NCBI GenBank assembly: GCA_036960605.1 | Contig: JBALXI010000015.1 | Location: 1-64,000 of the forward strand | Origin: Oleispira sp036960605 | Lineage (GTDB): Bacteria; Pseudomonadota; Gammaproteobacteria; Pseudomonadales; Oceanobacteraceae | Reading direction: 5' to 3' | DNA: 64,000 nucleotides | In this document: positions 42,375 to 50,549 of the stretch, piece after piece | Position numbering within the stretch: position 1 is the first letter of the stretch | Layout: each line of letters begins with the position of its first letter | The notes under the pieces: model-generated | What the model saw: only the letters and a program-made list of their open reading frames with translations | Database searches by the model: none | Told to the model about the DNA's origin: nothing | Program-made: the position numbers and the translations under genes

Positions 42375-42607
42375 GGCTAAACTCTCTGATTATGACTTCT
42401 TTTTTAGATTACGACGGTAGCTTGTTTTAGAGAAAGACTTAAATATTACAAGTAGCCGAATGCTTATCTTTATTAGTTATTATAATCAGTGACGAAAAGG
42501 AGATGATTCTATCTGTATGCTCTAGTCTATAAGTACGGACACTTATTTAACTTCTGCTTTAGGAAGGAAGCCTTATCCAATTCAAAGAAAACAGCCATTG
42601 GCTAAAA

Positions 42608-44074
42608 TTGCTCTACGGCTCATTAATGACATTGGCGGTAGTCGGCTTACTCGGCGGGCTGTCGTTTAATGCATTTTGGCACTATGACAAGGTAGAAAAT
42701 CGATTTTATAGCGAAGTGACTTTTATGCGCCATCATGTGAGAGAGCTGATGGCGCAGAATGAGTCAATTTTATCTGGATTTTCTGCGTTTCTTATTGGCA
42801 GTCGGGTTGCTGATATTCATGCGACTCGAACCTATGCTCAGCGCATGCTAGAGCGATACCCACATATTCTTATGTTTGAAGTTGCGCAGCGAGTAGATGA
42901 GCAACATATGGAGCCGTTTACTTCGTATTTAAAAGAGCAAGATATTAGCCCTCCTAAAATATGGTCTTTTGATTATCAGCAAGGGATTATTGAACACAAT
43001 CTAAAAAAAGATGGTGAAGCATTTCCTGTTATTTTTATTGAACCAAAAACTGAAAGTTCTCAATTGGGATTAGATATTAATTCGATAGAGTTTGTACACA
43101 GTGTTGTGCAGCGTTTTGGGAAAAGTGATCAGCAATTGATGACAGAACCCTTTGAATTGTTAGATGGTGAAATAGCGATAGTGATGATGCAAGGCGTTAA
43201 CGTTTCTGCTTCTGAGGTACCAAGTTATGTTTCTTTATTGGTTATTAGAGCAGGACAGCTGATACCAACTATTTTGAAAGATAAAGGTTGGGACTTTTCA
43301 TTAAGCAGTAAAGACAGCAGTGGACATCAATTTGATTTATTACGTACAGAAACTAATAAAAATAACTCTAGCTGGTTTCCAGAATTAAAAACTGTCGATA
43401 ATATAAGGTTGACTGATTTCGAGCTCAGTTTGGAAATTAAACAACAGCTGACGATAGATGATTTTGATTGGCTACATATCTTAGGGATTACGGTACTTAT
43501 GATCGTATTTCCTATTTTTGTGATTATTATGTATCGGATACATCAAGGTATTGAGCAGCAAAATTCATTAAAAAGGCAGGAGCTTTATCAGTTGGCGAAT
43601 TTTGATGGCTTAACCGGCTTAGCGAACCGTTTTCATTTTAACGATTTTGGCGATCGAATATTATCAACCGCTCAGCGAAATAAAATTCAAGTAGCCGTCT
43701 TTTTTATTGATCTTAATGGTTTTAAATTAGTCAATGATAATTTAGGCCACGATGTTGGGGATATCGTTTTGAAGCGAGTGGCTGAAACACTACTAGCTAA
43801 CGTAAGGCAGGGGGATATTGTAGCGCGGATAGGGGGGGACGAATTTGCAGTGCTAGCGGACCAAATGCCCAGCCTACATAATTTGATGAGTATGTTGAAT
43901 AACATTCGTGAAGCAATTTTAGACATGGAAATAGTTGAAACTCAAGACTATGAGATTTCCGCAAGCGTAGGGTTTTCTTATACCGAATATCACGGATACA
44001 ATCTTTTTGAATTATTGAAGGTTGCGGATAAATCAATGTATGGTGAAAAAAAGCAACATCATACTAATAATTAG
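42608..44074 (+). CDS. CHASE-domain diguanylate cyclase
   Basis: A 488-residue (or longer) inner-membrane protein. One helix (about 3-22), a periplasmic CHASE-like domain (about 40-280; 'ATRTYAQRMLERYPHILMFEVAQRVDEQHMEPF'), a second helix (about 295-318), and a GGDEF domain with an intact GGDEF motif in 'ARIGGDEFAVLADQ', so likely active in making c-di-GMP. The TTG at 42608 lacks a ribosome site and truncates a positively charged N-terminus. The frame is open back to 42563, where AGGAAGGAAG precedes the codons CTT ATC, so translation may start at a non-standard codon near 42575 (see findings). Confidence 0.88.
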   Translation: MLYGSLMTLAVVGLLGGLSFNAFWHYDKVENRFYSEVTFMRHHVRELMAQNESILSGFSAFLIGSRVADIHATRTYAQRMLERYPHILMFEVAQRVDEQHMEPFTSYLKEQDISPPKIWSFDYQQGIIEHNLKKDGEAFPVIFIEPKTESSQLGLDINSIEFVHSVVQRFGKSDQQLMTEPFELLDGEIAIVMMQGVNVSASEVPSYVSLLVIRAGQLIPTILKDKGWDFSLSSKDSSGHQFDLLRTETNKNNSSWFPELKTVDNIRLTDFELSLEIKQQLTIDDFDWLHILGITVLMIVFPIFVIIMYRIHQGIEQQNSLKRQELYQLANFDGLTGLANRFHFNDFGDRILSTAQRNKIQVAVFFIDLNGFKLVNDNLGHDVGDIVLKRVAETLLANVRQGDIVARIGGDEFAVLADQMPSLHNLMSMLNNIREAILDMEIVETQDYEISASVGFSYTEYHGYNLFELLKVADKSMYGEKKQHHTNN

Positions 44075-44281
44075 TACGGTGGTGCTATAAGTAATAAAAA
44101 ACTTTCTGGCTGAATGTTTAGTATTAAATTTCCTTTGCTACGGCGGGTGGCGTTTTTCATCTAGACATTTTATTTTTAAATTGAATAAAATAGATGTTTT
44201 GTGCGTTTTTAACTGGCTGAATAATATTTATTCCACTAGCTTTATGTTGCTTAATAATAAAAAAATAAAAAAGGATTTGAA

Positions 44282-45220
44282 ATGAAACGTCACAGCTTAA
44301 TTTTCTTTACTTTTCTTATGTTGATTTCGGCCTCTAGCCAAGCTTGGTGGTGGAGTCAACCCTCAACGTATACTCAGACAAAATATCCTATTGTATTAAC
44401 TCATGGTTTATATGGGTTTGATAGTTTGTTGGGTATCAAATATTGGCATAAAGTACCGGAAACGTTACGTAAAGATGGCGCCGAGGTGTATTTGACGACG
44501 GTTTCTAATTCGAATTCACCTGAGATTCGTGGTGAACAGTTGATTCCTCAAATTGAAAGGATTTTGGCGATTAGTGGGGCTAAGAAAGTAAATCTAATTG
44601 GTCACAGTCATGGCGGTCCAACCACTCGTTATGTCGCTTCAGTAAGGCCTGATCTAGTCGCTTCTGTTACGTCAATTGCAGGGGTTAATAAAGGAACTCC
44701 AGTCGCAGACACACTTTCATCGCTAACTGAACAATCGAGATTTTTTTCTGCCTTAATTGAAACGCTAGGCAATGCATTGGCCGTGGTGATTGACGTTATT
44801 TCTGGTGGAGGGCATGATCAGGATATTTTGGCTTCATTGGCTTCAATGACTACCGAAGAAACTACCGTGTTTAACCAAAAGCACCCAGGTGGTATTCCGC
44901 TGAGTGATTGTGGTGAAGGGGCTTATGTAGATAACGGCATTCGTTATTACTCTTGGAGTGGTGCTAAACCAGCAACTAATATATTTGATCCGCTAGATCT
45001 AATCACAACGACTACCTCTTTGTTTTTTCCTAAAGGAGTTGCAAATGACGGTCTGGTATCAACCTGTAGTAGCCATTTAGGCATGGTGATTCGTGATGAC
45101 TTTAAAATGAATCATCTCGATGAAGTTAATATGCTGCTGGGTATACATCACTTGTGGTCTACTGATCCTCTCACTGTTTTTCGCAGCCATGCTAATCGTC
45201 TAAAGAATGCAGGGTTATAA
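44282..45220 (+). CDS. Secreted triacylglycerol lipase (Pseudomonas/Burkholderia family I)
   Basis: A 312-residue exported esterase with a signal peptide (about 1-21, ending 'SSQA'). The fold motifs are complete: oxyanion region 'PIVLTHGLYGFD', nucleophile Ser109 in 'GHSHGG', and C-terminal 'NDGLVSTCSSHLG' and 'MNHLDEVN' with the catalytic Asp and His and Ca-binding residues. Two Cys ('LSDCGEG' and 'VSTCSSH') fit the conserved disulfide. It folds in the periplasm with the help of the chaperone encoded next and is then secreted by the type II pathway in relatives. It hydrolyses long-chain acylglycerols. Confidence 0.93.
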   Translation: MKRHSLIFFTFLMLISASSQAWWWSQPSTYTQTKYPIVLTHGLYGFDSLLGIKYWHKVPETLRKDGAEVYLTTVSNSNSPEIRGEQLIPQIERILAISGAKKVNLIGHSHGGPTTRYVASVRPDLVASVTSIAGVNKGTPVADTLSSLTEQSRFFSALIETLGNALAVVIDVISGGGHDQDILASLASMTTEETTVFNQKHPGGIPLSDCGEGAYVDNGIRYYSWSGAKPATNIFDPLDLITTTTSLFFPKGVANDGLVSTCSSHLGMVIRDDFKMNHLDEVNMLLGIHHLWSTDPLTVFRSHANRLKNAGL

Positions 45221-45286
45221 GAGGTTTTAAGCTAGAGGTCTTGTTCTATAAAGGAATAGGGCCTTCTAGGTTTTCTGTTTATTAAT

Positions 45287-46342
45287 ATGAAAAAATCAAT
45301 CGTGTTATTTAATAAAAAAGTTATTTTAACTTTTTTTATACTGCTATTACTGGCTTTTATTCTCACTCAGTATCTGAGTGAGAACTCTGCATCTTCTAAA
45401 ATTCAGACTCAAACTAATATTCAAACTAATATTCAAACTACCGATAAGCAAGGGGCCTCCTCATCTGAATTGATGGAAAGCAAGCAAGGTTTTAATTCAT
45501 CAGAAGATATTTTAAAATTAAAGATGTTTAGACTGGCAACTATTGATGGTGATATTAGAGCGGATGAAGATGGACGCTTGATCATCGATCGAGATCTTCG
45601 GCATTGGATTGATTTTTATTTATCGGCAATCGGTGAGTTATCACTCAGTGAAATAAAACAATTAATGGCAGAAAAAATAGCACAGTTGCCAATGCCAGCA
45701 CGAGAACAAGCAGAAACGTTATTGGCAGAATATTTATCCTACAAGGAGGCATTGGCTAGTTATGAGGGGCAATTTGAACAGTTGCTGGGCAGCGATCATC
45801 TTGACAACTTACAGCAACGCCATAACTGGCAAAAGCGCTTGCGTCGAGAAGCACTATCAAGTGAAGCAGTCGAAGCATTTTGGCTGTTAGATGAATTGGT
45901 TGATGATTACGCTTTAGAGCAGCTAGTGATTAATGGCAGTGATAGTAGTGAAGAAGAAAAACTGAGCCAGCTGAAAAAGCTAGAAGCAGCTTTACCTAAA
46001 GAGCTTAAAGAGTTTAGGAGTGATTTATACATTGCCAGTAACTTACAAGAAACAGTAGAGATCTCTCGACAGCAGGGTGATAGTGATGAGGTAATACGTC
46101 AACTGCGCATTGAAGAGGTTGGCTTAGACGCAACTGATCGCTTAGAAGTACTGGAGGCAAGGCAAAACGTCTGGCAACAGCGGATAATAGCCTATGCTGA
46201 CGAAATGAAAGCAGTCGCTGCCATTGAAGGCGTTACGGAGCAAGATAAGCTGGATCAAATTGATAGTTATCAACAAAATAACTTTGATGAGCGTGAGCAA
46301 TTACGTTTGGAAACAGCATTGCGCTTATTAGCGGATGACTAG
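45287..46342 (+). CDS. lifO: Lipase-specific foldase (Lif)
   Basis: A 351-residue steric chaperone anchored by one N-terminal helix (about 10-28) with the rest in the periplasm. A low-complexity linker (about 40-55) contains tandem IQTN repeats from a 12-bp DNA repeat (45417-45440). The mature part is helical and has the Lif signature Rx1-2FDY(F/C)LSAxGE as 'RHWIDFYLSAIGE'. It wraps around and folds the lipase encoded 66 bases upstream. The 3' end is one base from the end of the convergent GGDEF-EAL gene. Confidence 0.92.
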   Translation: MKKSIVLFNKKVILTFFILLLLAFILTQYLSENSASSKIQTQTNIQTNIQTTDKQGASSSELMESKQGFNSSEDILKLKMFRLATIDGDIRADEDGRLIIDRDLRHWIDFYLSAIGELSLSEIKQLMAEKIAQLPMPAREQAETLLAEYLSYKEALASYEGQFEQLLGSDHLDNLQQRHNWQKRLRREALSSEAVEAFWLLDELVDDYALEQLVINGSDSSEEEKLSQLKKLEAALPKELKEFRSDLYIASNLQETVEISRQQGDSDEVIRQLRIEEVGLDATDRLEVLEARQNVWQQRIIAYADEMKAVAAIEGVTEQDKLDQIDSYQQNNFDEREQLRLETALRLLADD

Positions 46343-46343
46343 C

Positions 46344-49040
46344 TTATAACGTATTGTTGAGTTGAACCTGCTGGCTCGCGGGTTGAATGTATTTGTCGTA
46401 GAACTCAGTGGCTGGCAGTGGCTTGCTGAAGAAAAAACCTTGATAGCTATCACATCCCATTGATTGTAATAAAACCAGCTGTTGATGGTTCTCAACACCT
46501 TCTGCAATGACTTTCAGCTTCAGTGTTTGCCCCATCGCAATAATTGCGCGGATAATGGCTTCATCATCAGGGTCGTCAGTAATATCATTGACGAAAGAGC
46601 GATCAATTTTCAGCTTGCTAATAGGGAATTGGCGTAAGTAACTGAGTGAGGAATAGCCAGTACCAAAATCATCCATCGCAAAGCGAACGCCCTGACGATG
46701 AATATTATCTAAAATACGCACATTTTCTTGTACGTTATCCATCAATAAACTTTCAGTGATCTCGAGCTCAAGATTATTTGAACTGAATCCTGTTTGATTA
46801 AGAATTTCCTGTACACGCAGTACAAAGCTATCGTCTAACTGTCTTACTGAGACGTTAACGGCAACCGATAAATCTAATTCAGCTTCTAGGTTCCATTCTT
46901 TGAAGGTAATGCAGGCTTGCTCTAATACCCAATCACCAATGTCTCTAATAAGGCCGGTTTCTTCTGCCACAGGAATGAATTCAACGGGAGATATCATGCC
47001 CGCGGTCGGGTGAATCCACCGTACCAGGGCTTCAGCTCCTTCTAACTCCCCTGTGTAAGCATTTACTTGAGGCTGGTAATGCACTTCAAATTCATTCTCT
47101 TTTATGGCTCGGCGTAATTCAGTTTCAATGGTTAAACGAGAATTAACTTTTTGGTTCATCTCGTCGGTATAAAACTGATAGCGATTTCCGCCTTTTGCTT
47201 TAGCGCTGTACATCGCAGTATCAGCATTGCGAAGTAATATGTGGGATTCCGTCGAGTCTTGAGGGTACATGCTGATACCAATGCTGCAGCTGGTATTAAG
47301 TTTGTAGTAATCCAGTTCGTAAGTCTTACTAATCACTAAGTTGATACTGTGAGCCAGCGTTTCTACAGCTTCTAAATTGGGCGGATTTATCATCATTAGC
47401 ATAAACTCATCACCGCCTAATCGTGCCAGTAACGTGGTATCGTCTATACAGTCTTTTAAGCGCTCAGCTACGAGTTTAAGTAAGCGATCACCTACCTGAT
47501 GTCCAAGAGAATCGTTAATCGTTTTAAAACGATCGAGGTCGATAAACAGTAGTGCAATACTGGTTTTATCGCGATAACGATCAATGTGATTTACCAACTC
47601 ATCGTTAAATAAATATCGATTAGCGAGCTCCGTCAGCGGATCGCGAGTTGCTAGATATTCGACTTGTTGCTGTGAAATTATGTGCTCGGTAATGTCGAGT
47701 AATAGTCCTTCCAAATAAACTTGATTTTTAGAATCGCGAATTGCACAACCTCGATCCATAAGCCACTTTAATTCTCCACTCGGTTTTTGAATACGAAAAA
47801 TATGTTCATAATTTTTCTTCGGACTTTTAATACTATCGGCATGTGTAATTAAGATGCCTTGATCGTCTTCATGAATGTCATCGAAAGGTGTTCTTTGACC
47901 TGATAAGTAGCTATTAGCAGAATAGCCCAGTAGATCTTGGCAGCCATCAGTAATGAATAGCACTTTATAATCAGGGATTCTGACACGATAAATCATGCCT
48001 GGGAGATTGGACAAAAGTAGACTTAAGGTACTTTCTTGCTCACGTAACGTGCTTTCAGTTTGTCGGTGCTCGGATTTTTCTACATCGAATTTACGTCTGG
48101 CTAGTCGATAGCCAAAAAATGTAATTAGATAAAAAAGTATCAGCAGGAATAGGGGAGGGATTATATCTTCTAGCCATGCCGTAATTAAGCGCGTAGCTGG
48201 CAACGAAATGACGACAAAGAGATCAAGCGGTTCAATGTAGCGGACAACGCCCATGCGTTTGATGCCATCAAGACCTAGTTCATATTGGAATTGGCCTTTA
48301 CCTTGTTCTTTTATCAGTTGTTCAGAGACGTATTGATTGAATATTTCTGGTGAAATTTTCATGCCCAATAATGCACGTTTATGCATGGGTAGAGGGTCCG
48401 AGTAGAGTAAGTGATTTCCAGCGCCGATTACTCGAATGGCGGTATCGTTGATGTCATTAAATCTGTTCCAGTTGAGTTTTTCATTTTCAGTCGATAATGC
48501 TAAGCATAATAAGCTGGTATCGATTAATTGAGTTGACATACAAATGGCTACATATTGGCTGCTACTGCCGGCGCCTAAACTGAAGGTGGGAATAAAGTGC
48601 GGTTCATTCGACTTCTGCAGAGTATCGATTGTTGATTGTGTAATAATTGTTTTGTTTAGGTCTAAGCGTAGGTTGTTGTTATGACGAAATGATGAAGTTA
48701 AAAACTTGCCTTCTTTGCCAACTTGAAAAATGTGATCAAAGCTATAATTTTGCTGATTAATCAGAGCGCGGGTCGATTTTTTTGGAGAACTTTCAGCAGA
48801 TAATAACTGTTTATTCAGTTGCTTTATTTGTACAAAAAGATGGCTGGCCTGCTGTGTTGTGTTTTTACTAATGAGCTGATTTAAAGCATCTAATTGGCTG
48901 AACAGTTGATTGGTATTAGTAAACCAAGCACTCGTTATATAAGCCGTGAATAACAACGCGAGTATGAGCCAAGAAGCAAATAGTGAAAGTTGCAATCGAT
49001 CTCGGCTATATAATGTTTTTAACTTAGATATTAGCGGCAC
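46344..49040 (-). CDS. Membrane-bound PAS-GGDEF-EAL c-di-GMP protein
   Basis: An 898-residue protein. Helix at about 17-40, extracytoplasmic sensor (about 45-285), second helix (about 290-310), then PAS ('LLSNLPGMIYRVRIPDYKVLFITDGCQDLLGYSANSY') and PAC, GGDEF ('LARLGGDEFMLM', intact) and EAL ('GAEALVRWIHP', intact, with 'LEITESLLMDN', 'DDFGTGYSSL' and 'KIDRSF'). Both active sites look complete, so it could make or break c-di-GMP; many such pairs act as phosphodiesterases with a regulatory GGDEF. Its gene ends one base from lifO. Confidence 0.93.
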   Translation of the reverse strand: MPLISKLKTLYSRDRLQLSLFASWLILALLFTAYITSAWFTNTNQLFSQLDALNQLISKNTTQQASHLFVQIKQLNKQLLSAESSPKKSTRALINQQNYSFDHIFQVGKEGKFLTSSFRHNNNLRLDLNKTIITQSTIDTLQKSNEPHFIPTFSLGAGSSSQYVAICMSTQLIDTSLLCLALSTENEKLNWNRFNDINDTAIRVIGAGNHLLYSDPLPMHKRALLGMKISPEIFNQYVSEQLIKEQGKGQFQYELGLDGIKRMGVVRYIEPLDLFVVISLPATRLITAWLEDIIPPLFLLILFYLITFFGYRLARRKFDVEKSEHRQTESTLREQESTLSLLLSNLPGMIYRVRIPDYKVLFITDGCQDLLGYSANSYLSGQRTPFDDIHEDDQGILITHADSIKSPKKNYEHIFRIQKPSGELKWLMDRGCAIRDSKNQVYLEGLLLDITEHIISQQQVEYLATRDPLTELANRYLFNDELVNHIDRYRDKTSIALLFIDLDRFKTINDSLGHQVGDRLLKLVAERLKDCIDDTTLLARLGGDEFMLMMINPPNLEAVETLAHSINLVISKTYELDYYKLNTSCSIGISMYPQDSTESHILLRNADTAMYSAKAKGGNRYQFYTDEMNQKVNSRLTIETELRRAIKENEFEVHYQPQVNAYTGELEGAEALVRWIHPTAGMISPVEFIPVAEETGLIRDIGDWVLEQACITFKEWNLEAELDLSVAVNVSVRQLDDSFVLRVQEILNQTGFSSNNLELEITESLLMDNVQENVRILDNIHRQGVRFAMDDFGTGYSSLSYLRQFPISKLKIDRSFVNDITDDPDDEAIIRAIIAMGQTLKLKVIAEGVENHQQLVLLQSMGCDSYQGFFFSKPLPATEFYDKYIQPASQQVQLNNTL

Positions 49041-49130
49041 AAGTAAGCATCTTAGTCTTATAACGTGAGTGAATGATTAAAGTATAGCTGTTATATCGCT
49101 AGTACTATCGGCCAAGGTTATTATTTTTAT

Positions 49131-49790
49131 TTATTCTAAAATAGGCAGTAATTCTTGCCATACGCTTTGCGTCATAATGGGCTGAGCGTTCTTTGTTGGA
49201 TGAATACCATCAGCTTGCATCATCCCTACTTGACCCGCAATACCGTTAAGCAAAAAAGGGACCCATTTTATTTTATGATCTGATGCTAATTGCTGATATT
49301 GATTAGCAAAACGCTCACTGTAAGTTTTGCCATAATTGGGTGGAATACGCATTCCGAGTAATAAAACTTTGGCGCCCATTTCTTGACTGAGCTTAATCAT
49401 CTTGGTCAGATTCTGGCTGATGAGCTTTATTGGGGTTCCTCTTAAACCATCGTTACCACCTAACTCTAAAATGACTAAATTGGGTTGGTGCTTTTTTAAT
49501 ATTGACTCTAGACGATTTGCGCCACCACTGGTAGTTTCACCACTGATGCTGGCGTTAAGAAGGCTATATTGTGGGTATTCTGTCGTTAACTTCTTTTCTA
49601 ATAGCGCGACCCAGCCTTGTTGTTTATCGATGCCATAGCCTGCACTGATGCTATCGCCTAAAACAAGAATTGTCTGTTGTTGTAAAGGACTGTTTTCCCC
49701 TGCATGGGCTTGAGGTAAGCTCAGCTTAAGCAATAAGCACAGCATGATGGCGATAAGGCGAAACGATTGATGAATACGAAAATCGAACAT
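49131..49790 (-). CDS. tesA: Periplasmic GDSL esterase / acyl-CoA thioesterase I
   Basis: A 219-residue exported SGNH hydrolase with signal peptide (about 1-30). The active site is complete: Ser in 'LGDSISAGYGI' and the Asp/His in 'DGIHPT', with 'ISGETTSGG' and 'LELGGNDGLRG' between them. In E. coli TesA cleaves acyl-CoAs and also peptides and lysophospholipids in the periplasm. The 5' end overlaps, divergently, the start of ybbA, as in E. coli, where the same gene neighbours occur. Confidence 0.92.
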   Translation of the reverse strand: MFDFRIHQSFRLIAIMLCLLLKLSLPQAHAGENSPLQQQTILVLGDSISAGYGIDKQQGWVALLEKKLTTEYPQYSLLNASISGETTSGGANRLESILKKHQPNLVILELGGNDGLRGTPIKLISQNLTKMIKLSQEMGAKVLLLGMRIPPNYGKTYSERFANQYQQLASDHKIKWVPFLLNGIAGQVGMMQADGIHPTKNAQPIMTQSVWQELLPILE

Positions 49791-50549
49791 GAACAGCAGG
49801 TTCCTTTATTAGATCTGAAAAATGTCGTGAAGCAGGTAAAAACGGGCTCAGATGATTTAACCATTCTGCAAGGGTTAGACCTCCAGATCAAGCACGGGGA
49901 AAGTATTGCCATTGTAGGCGCCTCGGGTAGTGGTAAATCAACGTTATTGGGGATTATGGCCGGTCTGGATCAGGCAACGTCTGGTGAGGTTTGGCTTAAT
50001 GGTCAGCCGCTGCACAATCTGGATGAAGACCAGCGAGCCGCTGTGCGCGCAGAAGGGGTTGGCTTCGTTTTTCAAAACTTTCAGTTATTACCTGCGTTGA
50101 CGGCACTAGAGAATGTACGCTTACCGTTAGAAATGACACAGCGTTACTCACTCAAAGAATGCCAAGCATTAGCCCAGCAGTGGTTAGATAAAGTCGGCTT
50201 GGGTCATCGCCTTAAGCATTATCCTACTCAGTTATCTGGCGGTGAGCAGCAACGAGTCGCCATTGCGCGTGCTTTTGCTTGCCAGCCGTCGGTCTTATTC
50301 GCCGATGAGCCCACCGGGAATCTAGATCGCAAGACAGGGAAGCAGATCATTGATTTGTTATTTGAATTGAATCAAAGCCATCAGACCAGCTTAATTTTAG
50401 TGACTCATGATGAACATCTAGCCCAGCGTTGTCAGCGCAGTATCCATATCGATGAAGGTTTGATTATTGACGAGGGTATTGAAGGCGATGTTGATGTTAA
50501 GAATAATGGAGCTGAGGATGAACCGCAGGAGGCCGTTCATGCAGACTAA
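49770..50549 (+). CDS. ybbA: ABC transporter ATP-binding protein, YbbA type
   Basis: A 259-residue ATPase. Walker A 'IVGASGSGKSTLLG', Q-loop 'FVFQNFQLLPALTALENV', signature 'LSGGEQQRVAIARAF' and Walker B 'VLFADEP' are complete. The ATG at 49770 follows a possible TTG at 49767; the first 20 bases overlap tesA on the other strand. With YbbP it forms a MacB/LolD-like exporter-type complex; its substrate is unknown. It overlaps ybbP by 11 bases. Confidence 0.93.
   Translation: MNTKIEHEQQVPLLDLKNVVKQVKTGSDDLTILQGLDLQIKHGESIAIVGASGSGKSTLLGIMAGLDQATSGEVWLNGQPLHNLDEDQRAAVRAEGVGFVFQNFQLLPALTALENVRLPLEMTQRYSLKECQALAQQWLDKVGLGHRLKHYPTQLSGGEQQRVAIARAFACQPSVLFADEPTGNLDRKTGKQIIDLLFELNQSHQTSLILVTHDEHLAQRCQRSIHIDEGLIIDEGIEGDVDVKNNGAEDEPQEAVHAD

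Noticed and set aside
42503..42532. Short MILSVCSSL frame upstream of the CHASE-GGDEF gene as a leader peptide
   Set aside because: No spacing between GGAG and the ATG, no repeated regulatory codons and no downstream terminator.
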